Assembly (NCBI GenBank): GCA_044238735.1
Contig: JBIICS010000056.1
Location: 1-16,642, forward strand
Length of the DNA stretch: 16,642 nt
Origin: JBIICS01 sp044238735
GTDB taxonomy: Bacteria; Bacteroidota; Bacteroidia; UBA4408
Reading direction: 5' to 3'
A program made the position numbers and the translations under genes. Shown in pieces: positions 6,850 through 14,500 of this stretch. The notes beneath the pieces are model-generated. The model searched no databases and had not been told where the DNA came from. It saw nothing but the letters and a program-made list of their open reading frames with translations. How positions within the stretch are numbered: the first letter of the stretch is position 1; each line of letters starts with the position of its first letter.

Positions 6850-8820
6850 TTAAGCAACCGCTATAGCTCTTTCTACCCAGTCGCCATTTTCTTTTATAAG
6901 ATCTATTAGGGCTTCTACGGCGAATTCAGAATCTATATTACGCTTTACAACCTCTTTGCCTTTGTATAATGTAATTTTACCAACTCCGGTACCCACATAA
7001 CCATAATCAGCATCGGCCATTTCACCCGGTCCGTTTACAATACAACCCATTATTCCGATTTTAACACCTTTTAAATGATCGGTAACTTTTCGGATGCGCT
7101 GTGTAGTTTCCTGTAAATCAAATAAGGTTCTTCCGCATGAAGGACAACTTATATACTCAGTTTTAGAAATACGAGTTCGGCTGGCCTGTAAAGTACCAAA
7201 TAAGGTTTTATTTATAAAATCGCGCGATCCGCAATTGGTTGATTTTAACCAAACCCCATCTCCCATACCATCAATTAAATGCGAGCCCAAATCAGTTGGA
7301 GCGTATAACTGAAGCTGATCGGTAGTTAAATCTTTGTAGTTTCGTTTTAGAATAACGGGTGTATTTATTTTAGCTTGATTGGCAATTAAGAATAGCTTAC
7401 GCAACTCAGCAACACCATGCTCATTTATCGTATCAAAAATTAAACAAACAGTATCTTCATTTCTAAACTTTTCTGCAAATTCCAAATTAAAAACAGAACT
7501 ATCTACCGCCACAAAATTTAATAATGTAGAGGTATTACCTTTTTCCTTTTCGGCAAAATACTGATGACCACAGAATAATGGGTAAGCCCTTTCCTGTCGG
7601 GAATTCTCTAACCATAACTCATTATTGTAAATAATTCCTAATGTACCCGGTGTTTCAAAATTGATTTTTTGATTTCCGGCATAAATATAATCAGCAGCAA
7701 AATCACTTAGATTCCACTTATCGCTAGTTTCATTATAATTATATCCAATTGCAAATAAAGATGATGCTTTAATATCAATACTTTCACTATAATCGGCTAT
7801 AACTCGGGGAACGTTAGAATTACCTATATTAATCACTTCCATTGTAGCACGCTTGTTGTATTCAAATGGGGAATAATTTAATGCAATAATACTATGATCA
7901 ATTGGAGAAATGGGCTTGTGATTTAACCGGTTGCTATAACGTTCAACCAGGGCTTTTGCTACCGGAATCTCAAACTCAGGATCTTCTGTTAAAGAAACCC
8001 TTACTGTATCTCCTAAACCATCTTCAAGCAATGTACCAATACCAACTGCCGATTTTATTCTTCCATCTTCACCATCACCGGCCTCTGTAACCCCCAAATG
8101 AAGAGGATAATTCATGCCCTCTTCAATCATGCGGGAAACCAGGAGTCGATAGGCCTGAACCATCACCTGTGTATTACTGGCTTTCATCGATAAAACTATC
8201 TGGTGATAATTTTCACTACGTGCAATGCGTAAAAATTCCATTGCCGACTCCACCATACCAAAAGGCGTATCACCGTAGCGACTTAAGATACGATCGCTAA
8301 GAGAACCATGATTAGTTCCAATACGCATGGCAGTACCATACTCCTTACAAACTTTAATAAGAGGAATAAATTTATTACTGATTTTTTCAATCTCGGCCTG
8401 ATACTCACTTTCACTATATTCTAGTACGTCAAACTTTTTCTTATCAACAAAATTACCCGGATTAATTCGAACTTTTTCTACAAGTCGGGCCGCTACTTCG
8501 GCAGCATTAGGAGTAAAATGAATATCGGCAACTAATGGAGTATTAAATCCTGCTTTCCGAATTTCTTTTTTAATGTTTTCGAGGTTTTGGGCTTCTTTTA
8601 TTGAGGGAGCCGTAATTCTAACCAATTCGCAACCCGCCTCAATCATTCTAATACTTTGCTCAACTGTTGCTCGGGTGTCCATGGTATCGGTAGTTGTCAT
8701 GGATTGAACTCTAATTGGATTTTGACCACCCAGACCAATTTCACCAATTTTTACTTCAGAGGTAATATAACGTGAATATTTAAAAAGACTATTACAAAAA
8801 GGCTTATAAGTTGAACTCAT
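6850..8820 (-). CDS. ispG: (E)-4-hydroxy-3-methylbut-2-enyl-diphosphate synthase, long insert-containing form
   Basis: IspG (GcpE) converts 2-C-methyl-D-erythritol 2,4-cyclodiphosphate to HMBPP, the next-to-last step of the MEP isoprenoid pathway, using a 4Fe-4S cluster and reduced ferredoxin or flavodoxin. The N-terminal TIM barrel (about residues 15-298) includes NPIRVQSMTTTDTMDT, VADIHF, VRINPGN and HLGVTEAGDGEDGRIKSA. The C-terminal cluster domain carries C559 and C562 (CPSC), C593 (GCIVNGPGE) and the ligand-position Glu E600, with the same C-to-E spacing as the E. coli protein. Between these domains, about 235-245 extra residues form the insert domain known from plant, chlamydial and Bacteroidota enzymes. 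This accounts for 656 residues against about 370 in E. coli. The start at 8820 gives the usual CNSLFKYSR N-terminal segment of Bacteroidota IspG. A good promoter lies 67-96 bp upstream. Confidence 0.97.
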   Translation of the reverse strand: MSSTYKPFCNSLFKYSRYITSEVKIGEIGLGGQNPIRVQSMTTTDTMDTRATVEQSIRMIEAGCELVRITAPSIKEAQNLENIKKEIRKAGFNTPLVADIHFTPNAAEVAARLVEKVRINPGNFVDKKKFDVLEYSESEYQAEIEKISNKFIPLIKVCKEYGTAMRIGTNHGSLSDRILSRYGDTPFGMVESAMEFLRIARSENYHQIVLSMKASNTQVMVQAYRLLVSRMIEEGMNYPLHLGVTEAGDGEDGRIKSAVGIGTLLEDGLGDTVRVSLTEDPEFEIPVAKALVERYSNRLNHKPISPIDHSIIALNYSPFEYNKRATMEVINIGNSNVPRVIADYSESIDIKASSLFAIGYNYNETSDKWNLSDFAADYIYAGNQKINFETPGTLGIIYNNELWLENSRQERAYPLFCGHQYFAEKEKGNTSTLLNFVAVDSSVFNLEFAEKFRNEDTVCLIFDTINEHGVAELRKLFLIANQAKINTPVILKRNYKDLTTDQLQLYAPTDLGSHLIDGMGDGVWLKSTNCGSRDFINKTLFGTLQASRTRISKTEYISCPSCGRTLFDLQETTQRIRKVTDHLKGVKIGIMGCIVNGPGEMADADYGYVGTGVGKITLYKGKEVVKRNIDSEFAVEALIDLIKENGDWVERAIAVA

Positions 8821-9232
8821 CTTATTTTTTTAGAAAAAGGCACAAAGGTGCTGTTGAAAAAACAGTTAATTAACATAAAATTGCAACAAAATTATAGACA
8901 AATTAAATATCTACAATAATATTAATAAACAATCGGTTACACAGAAAAGTTTATTTAAAAAAGCCTTTTTATTTTTTTTAGGCAAGCGGTGTATTTCTGA
9001 CGACTGTTGATGCCTTATTGCCATATCCAAACCTAAATTAGTTCAGCAAATTACTCCGGTTTTAACGAATAATTTTTTTAAATAAACAATAGCCAGCGCT
9101 TTTTAACGCATCATGGTTTCCAAATATCATCCTCGCTGAAAGGAAGAACTACAGCGATTTATTCTTGTTTTAAAAAGCCAACAAATTAGATTATAAAGAA
9201 CTAATTTCTAATTTCGCATAAACATCAAAAAA
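8821..9232. other. 412-bp intergenic region between divergent ispG and hemJ-like genes
   Basis: This is the largest gene-free stretch in the window. Nearest ispG it holds a CACCTTTG element (8843-8850, minus) and a better TTG-N19-TAATTTTG promoter (8887-8916, minus). Further up, GGCAA (9018-9022, read on minus) can pair with TTGCC (8981-8985), followed by a 4-bp GCCT/AGGC stem (8980-8983 with 8963-8966) and a run of six T on the minus strand. A minus-strand TAGGTTTG (9028-9035) lies just upstream of these. Towards hemJ there is a 6-bp stem TCGCTG/CAGCGA (9133-9138/9152-9157, 13-nt loop), and TAATTTCG (9209-9216, plus) as a poor -7 match. No ORF of convincing length or family, no tRNA and no repeat array were seen. 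Confidence 0.6.
8887..8916 (-). promoter_or_regulatory. Bacteroidota-type promoter for ispG (TTG-N19-TAATTTTG)
   Basis: On the minus strand, TTG (8916-8914) is followed after 19 nt by TAATTTTG (8894-8887). Both elements and the spacing fit the published Bacteroidota consensus TTG-N17-23-TAnnTTTG. This is the only site in the window where I find both halves. Transcription should begin near 8880, giving ispG a leader of about 60 nt. A second, weaker -7-like CACCTTTG at 8850-8843 could serve as a proximal start. Confidence 0.55.
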
Positions 9233-9784
9233 ATGAACGTACTCTACGTTAAATCTCTTCATATAATATTTGTAGTTACTTGGTTTGCCGGCCTATTTTA
9301 CATTCCGCGTTTATTCATCTATCAAACCGAAGCTAACGAAAAACCAGAACCAGATAGGAGCATCCTAATTGCTCAATTTAAAATTATGAGCAAACGACTT
9401 TGGTACGGAATTACCTGGCCCAGTATGGTTTTAACATTTATTTTTGGGTTTTGGATGGCCCAACTTACAAATGCTTGGGTTATGCCCTGGTTTATTCTAA
9501 AATTGTCTATTGTATTTGGTTTAATGTTTTACCACCTTGCAAATGGCAATATTTATCAGCAACTTCAAAATGATATTTACAAATTTAGCTCCACAAAATT
9601 GAGAATATGGAACGAAGTAGCTACTTTATTTCTCATTTCAATTGTTTTTATTGTGGTACTAAAAGATACTTTCAACTTCTTGTGGGGTATACTGGGATTG
9701 GTAATTTTTACCGTCCTTATCCTTCTGTCGATTCGTATTTATAAACAAATAAGACAAAAAAAGGAAGGAACCATCAAAAATTAA
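9233..9784 (+). CDS. hemJ: HemJ/CopD-family protein, probable protoporphyrinogen IX oxidase
   Basis: This 183-residue inner-membrane protein begins with a helix carrying the conserved His 10 in SLHIIFVVTWFAGLFYIPR, the hallmark of the HemJ (UPF0093) family. Members oxidise protoporphyrinogen IX to protoporphyrin IX in bacteria that lack HemG and HemY. A second conserved block, KRLWYGITWPSM, precedes helix two. The third helix region ends in FYHLANGN, and at least one further helix follows, giving four or five membrane segments. The length is normal. Automated pipelines often call such proteins CopD family because of distant similarity to copper-resistance proteins. The HemJ reading is preferred from the N-terminal motif, but enzyme activity is inferred. 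The gene stands alone, divergent from ispG, and converges on mlaF with a 33-bp gap. Confidence 0.83.
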   Translation: MNVLYVKSLHIIFVVTWFAGLFYIPRLFIYQTEANEKPEPDRSILIAQFKIMSKRLWYGITWPSMVLTFIFGFWMAQLTNAWVMPWFILKLSIVFGLMFYHLANGNIYQQLQNDIYKFSSTKLRIWNEVATLFLISIVFIVVLKDTFNFLWGILGLVIFTVLILLSIRIYKQIRQKKEGTIKN

Positions 9785-9817
9785 TTTACTTGGAATAAAA
9801 AATAGCGGTAAGAAATT

Positions 9818-10567
9818 TTATTTCTTCTTTAATGTTTTTAGAAGTTTAGAAGCATAAACTAAATCATTCAGTTCAGGGTTTTCAGTTTCAAGTACCTCGG
9901 CCTTTGTGCCTTGCCACCAAATTTTTCCTTTAAACAGAAAATTTATTCTATCTCCGATTTCCACAACAGAGTTCATGTCGTGTGTAATTACAACCGTTGT
10001 GATATTGAATTCATAGGTTATTTCTTCAATAAGCTTATCAATTAAAGCCGATGTTCTGGGATCGAGACCAGAATTGGGCTCATCACAATATAAGTACTGA
10101 GGATTCATGGCGATTGCACGAGCAATACCAACACGTTTTTTTTGTCCTCCACTAATCTCGGAAGGCAATAAATTATTTTTGTTAAACAGGTTAACCCGTT
10201 TTAACACTTCATTAGCTCTATCGCGCTTTTCGGACTCACTCATTTCGGTAAACATCGATAGAGGAAACATTACATTTTCTTCAACGGTTAACGAATCAAA
10301 CAAGGCTGAACCTTGAAAAAGCATTCCTATTTCTTTTCTTATTTCCCTTCTGTCCCTAAAACCCATCTTCACAAAATCCCGATTATTATATAAAATTTGG
10401 CCAGTATCAGGTTCAAATAACCCCACCATGCATTTAGTTAAAACGGTTTTACCACTTCCGCTTTCGCCAATAATTAAATTACATTTTCCGGGCTCAAATT
10501 TAATATTGATGTTTTCCAATATGGAATTTCCATTAAAGGATTTATTTAAATCTACAACCTCTATCAT
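9818..10567 (-). CDS. mlaF: ABC transporter ATP-binding protein, MlaF-type
   Basis: This 249-residue cytoplasmic ATPase would power an MCE-type lipid transporter (MlaFEDB in E. coli) that moves phospholipids between inner and outer membranes. The nucleotide-binding motifs are all intact: Walker A GESGSGKT (34-41), Q-loop in MLFQGSALFDSLT (Q85), signature SGGQKKR (139-145), Walker B YLYCDEP (D162, E163), D-loop SGLDP and switch His 196 in VVITHD. The FQGSALFDSLTVEENV stretch is typical of MlaF rather than of general importers, as is DEPNSGLDP with Asn where many ABC proteins have Thr. The ATG overlaps the mlaE stop by 4 bp (ATGA), so the two are translated together. No MCE-domain (MlaD) gene follows; the next gene downstream is convergent. 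Confidence 0.93.
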   Translation of the reverse strand: MIEVVDLNKSFNGNSILENINIKFEPGKCNLIIGESGSGKTVLTKCMVGLFEPDTGQILYNNRDFVKMGFRDRREIRKEIGMLFQGSALFDSLTVEENVMFPLSMFTEMSESEKRDRANEVLKRVNLFNKNNLLPSEISGGQKKRVGIARAIAMNPQYLYCDEPNSGLDPRTSALIDKLIEEITYEFNITTVVITHDMNSVVEIGDRINFLFKGKIWWQGTKAEVLETENPELNDLVYASKLLKTLKKK

Positions 10568-11310
10568 GCCAACAAAATTTGAGTGAGGATATAGTTGAAA
10601 ACCAAAATTAAGATACTACTGTATACCACACCCTTTGTACTTGATTTTCCAACATCAAGAGCACCTCCACTGGTATAATAACCATGATATGCGGAAACTG
10701 TTGTAATTATAAATGCAAATACTATCGTTTTGATTATAGCGTAAGTAAAATTAAAGGGGCGAAAATCGTATTGAATACCGTAAATATATTCGTATGGTGT
10801 AACAACCTCGGTTAATACTCCAAATATCCATCCTCCCCATAAACCTAAAAACATACTGATGATAACCAACAACGGATTAAAAAACAAAGAAGCTACAATT
10901 TTAGGTAAAATAAGAAATGCCCTCGAATTAACACCCATAATCTCAAGCGCATCTATTTGCTCTGTTACACGCATGGTTCCAATTTCGGAACTTATATTTG
11001 AACCCACCTTTCCGGCCAAAATTAAACTTACCATGGTGGGACAAAACTCGAGCATGAGTGTATCGCGGGAGGCAACGCCTACAGCATAAAGCGGTATCCA
11101 GGGGCTCTCAAAACCAAATGCCGACTGAATGGTAATAACCCCACCCATAAAAATAGAAATTATAGCCACAATAGGTAATGACCCCAATCCAAGCGCTTCA
11201 ATTTCCTGAAACAATTGCTTTCGGTAAATCTGGATCTTTTCGGGTTTGCTAAAAACCTGATAAAGCATTAACGTATACCTACCTATATGAAAAAACCAAT
11301 TTTTAAACAC
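10564..11310 (-). CDS. mlaE: MlaE-family ABC transporter permease
   Basis: This 248-residue integral membrane protein is the permease partner of MlaF in a lipid-transport ABC system at the inner membrane. The family hallmark is the block AGKVGSNISSEIGTMRVTEQ (99-118) continuing into IDALEIMG. About five hydrophobic segments are visible, and an N-terminal amphipathic segment (HIGRYTLMLYQVFSKPEK) matches full-length relatives. The start is GTG at 11310. No ATG lies nearby in frame upstream, and the internal Met 15 would remove the conserved HIGRY segment. A TATTTTTG element ends only 4 nt before the GTG, so the transcript may be leaderless or nearly so. mlaE leads a two-gene unit with mlaF, and a terminator-like hairpin separates it from tamB. 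Confidence 0.93.
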   Translation of the reverse strand: MFKNWFFHIGRYTLMLYQVFSKPEKIQIYRKQLFQEIEALGLGSLPIVAIISIFMGGVITIQSAFGFESPWIPLYAVGVASRDTLMLEFCPTMVSLILAGKVGSNISSEIGTMRVTEQIDALEIMGVNSRAFLILPKIVASLFFNPLLVIISMFLGLWGGWIFGVLTEVVTPYEYIYGIQYDFRPFNFTYAIIKTIVFAFIITTVSAYHGYYTSGGALDVGKSSTKGVVYSSILILVFNYILTQILLA

Positions 11311-11314
11311 TATG

Positions 11315-11322
11315 CAAAAATA
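11315..11322 (-). promoter_or_regulatory. Candidate promoter -7 element (TATTTTTG) for mlaE-mlaF
   Basis: On the minus strand this is TATTTTTG, a full match to TAnnTTTG, ending 4 nt before the mlaE GTG. A TTG lies upstream at 13-bp spacing, shorter than the usual 17-23, so the -33 half is not supported. If used, transcription would start at or within a few bases of the start codon. Confidence 0.38.
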
Positions 11323-11480
11323 TACTAAATACCTTCAAATTTTAAAATATTTACAACACAATGCACAGATGTTATTTAATTTTTTGCATTTTATCTCTAT
11401 TTAAGTGTACTTTCAAATAAAGAAGGCTAATTGAGCGACCAATAGCAATTACTTTACTACCTGTGGACGTATTAAAACAA

Positions 11481-11528
11481 GTAAAAAATTAAAAGCAACT
11501 GTTAAAAACCAGTAAAACCTTTGCTTTT
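11481..11528 (-). terminator. Terminator-like hairpin after tamB
   Basis: On the minus strand, AAAAGCAA (11528-11521, overlapping the tamB stop) pairs perfectly with TTGCTTTT (11498-11491) around a 22-nt loop that can form a 4-bp inner ACTG/CAGT stem. Two bases later comes a run of six T (11488-11483). The stem is AT-rich, so strength is uncertain, but the position is right for ending tamB transcription before mlaE. Confidence 0.42.
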
Positions 11529-14500
11529 TAAGGAATAACCTCATCATTCGTATTCTTCTGATTTAAACTATCAGGACTTAATTTCGGCTGAAGTGGCAAA
11601 GAATTATTAATGGATTTTTTACGCTTTCTACTGATTAATTCGCCAATGGTATAAAATTCTTCCTTATATATTAAACCTACCCCTTGCCGGTTATATCCCT
11701 GGGTGAAATAATTTATAAAATCATTCGGTTTATTATAGGCCTTAACCCGAAATTTACCGTTGTTAGTTAATTTATATTCCACGTTAACATCAACAAGACT
11801 GGATGCTGCAGCAGTTTGCTGATTATTAGCAACGCCAAAATTACCGTCAATAGACAATCTATCGTTAAACAACTGAGTAGAAATTGCAAGTTCTATCTGA
11901 CGACTTGTTAAGTCGGTTGAAGGCTTATAATTTACACCCAGATTTACATTCTTGCTCAACTGTGAAATCCAGTTATTAAACTGAGCAGACAACAATTCGG
12001 CCGAACTATTACCAATACCTTGCTGAACACGAGTAGCAGCCTGACTGCCACCGGAAGGAGGAATAAAAGATCCAATCATTAGCAAAGCAAAAACCTGACG
12101 ATTTAATTCGTTATTATTATCGTTGCCTATTATGGAGTTAACCTGTGCCTTTAAAGTTTCATTGTTTGATTGGGTAGGAAAATTAATGCCAAAAGAAATG
12201 GAGGGATTAAATAATTTATCCTTTAGCTTAAGCATAACATTAACCGGAATATTTCGCTTATACTCGGCACTAGAATCCTGAAGCAAAGTAGAAAGAGCAG
12301 TTTTAGTTTTGTAAACAGTAGCAATATCAATATTGGCATTATATGGATCTCCATTCCACGAAATAATACTTCCGGGCTCTATTTTAAATCTTTTATTGAT
12401 TGCATTTTCAAACGTAAATAAATAATCACCCTCAGTAAAACGATAATCGCCGTACATGTTAAATAATCCATTGGTGTTTATTTCCATTTTTATATTTCCT
12501 TCACCCCTTCCCTTAATAACATCTCCCACTTTACTATCAAAAACCATCTGAAACTGTGCTTCGGGGGTTACTTCCAAATCAAAGTTCATTTGCAAACCCG
12601 TTAAATCTGTTTTTTGTATTTTCTTAACAGAAACAGCAGTATCTTTATTTACAAAACGAACAAATGAGTTTTCAGACACGGTTGTTTGATCACTATATGG
12701 AATAAATAATTGAGTTCCCTTTTCTGTTCGGGCGGCAATATCAATTTCAAGTAAATCTGTAGGTCCCTTTATTTTCATTAGACCCGAAGAAAATGCTTTA
12801 CCATAAAACAAATCATTATCTTTTAAGGTAGTGTTTAAAACCATCAAATTTTGAGCTTTAATGGCAATATCAAAACCAAAATTTCTAAAATTCTGATGAT
12901 ACATTTTAAAATCGGCATGAGATAAATTTCCCATCTCATCAAATAATTCAGCATTTATAACCTCAAACACTTCCGGCTTGATATTTAAATTTCCATTAAA
13001 CGAATAGGCTGTGTTTAGATAATCTACTTTAAAACCACCTTTCAAAATTTCTACTTTGCCATATAATTCAGGTTTAAAACTAGAGCCAACAATTAACACA
13101 TCGCCCGTTGCATATCCCCTTAAGTCTGATAATACTCCAGTAGTAAAACGTTGCAAGATTTTTAACTGTGTTTTATTAAGATTAATTGAAAATTCCAAAT
13201 CATCTTCCTTCTTAAATGGAAAATACATTCCGGTAAATTTAATAGTAGGTAAATTACCTTTACTTAGATTACCTTCCATCTTAATATTTCTTCGGCTGTC
13301 ATCGTAATTGGCGAAAATTTTTCCGTGACCGAAATTTTCATCATTAATAACAAAGTCTTTAAAATCTAATTCGGAATTAAAAACAGGCTTGCGATAAACA
13401 TCAGATATCTTTATAAACCCATTAGCCTGTCCGGCTAACTGAACATCATAACTAATTAGGAGAGGATTAAGATTTTCGATAATAAAATGATCCAAAGAAA
13501 TAAACAACTGATCGGCTGGATTTTTACTTATTATACCATTTACATTTATTTTCTGAGTACCCGTTCCGAATTCAAGCCCTGCAATTTTAATTTTAGAGGT
13601 GTCTATTGCAACAGAACCCGGATTTTTAAGAATCCAATTTGTATCTCTTATAAAAACAGAAGCTTCCGTTAAACTAACCAGAGTATTGGATGAATCATTA
13701 AAAGCAACCTTCCCTTCAATTTCGCCGGCATTTTTAAATTTTTCTTTATTATCCCATTTTAAGTTTGTTGTAATCTGGTTGTTCCATGGGTAAGAATGAA
13801 TTTGAACATTTTTAAAAGCGATACTATCATTAAGGGTAGCTTTGGCAATATTGTTCTTGATTGAAAATTCTTTTTGTAAACCCGTTAAACTGGCATTGTA
13901 TTGATAAAGATGAACACCATATAAATTGGCCTCCGGAATATTTGCATTTAAATCGACCGTTCTATTTAAGTTGTTAAATCTTCCATCTATAGTTGAGGGC
14001 TGAAGAAAGACAACATCGGGCATAAACAACTCAGATAAGTCAGTTGTGCTTTTTAACTTTACATTAAAAGAAAAATCCTGAAACGTTTTATTGGCTGTAA
14101 CATCCCGCGTGTTAAATAAATTAGGGAAATGATAATTAATTAACTGTTTAATGCTTGGCAAAATATTTTCGAAATTATAATTGCCTGTTACACGAGCATC
14201 AATCATATCTGATACCAGGATGAGCTTTTTACGATTTAATTCCTCATTGGCGTTAATCAAAATTTCCCCAAGAGAATACTCGCCTTTTAAAGTTTCAACC
14301 TTAAGATCCTCCAGAGAAACATTTCCTACAAAATCATCCAGATTATTTCCTTTTAAATCAATTTCCATGTAAGAGGATACTTTAAAGGGCTCGTTGTTAT
14401 TATTATAAAAACCCAGAGCATCTAAGTTGGCGTTTTCCACTTTTGCATTAAAACCAAACAATGGTTTAGCTTCTTTAAGATTAATATCACCATCAAAATC

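Noticed and set aside
9062..9130. 22-codon minus-strand ORF (MIFGNHDALK...) in the ispG/hemJ spacer
   Set aside because: It is short, matches no family I recognise and has no promoter or coupling to a neighbour. ORFs of this size are expected by chance.
9202..9216. TAATTTCT/TAATTTCG as the hemJ promoter -7 element
   Set aside because: Each has a mismatch in the TTTG core and there is no TTG at the expected upstream spacing. The position is plausible but the evidence is too thin for a feature.
9810..9826. AAGAAA/TTTCTT inverted repeat between hemJ and mlaF as a bidirectional terminator
   Set aside because: All but two of its pairs are A-T, it overlaps the Lys-rich end of mlaF, and no proper T-tract follows on either strand.
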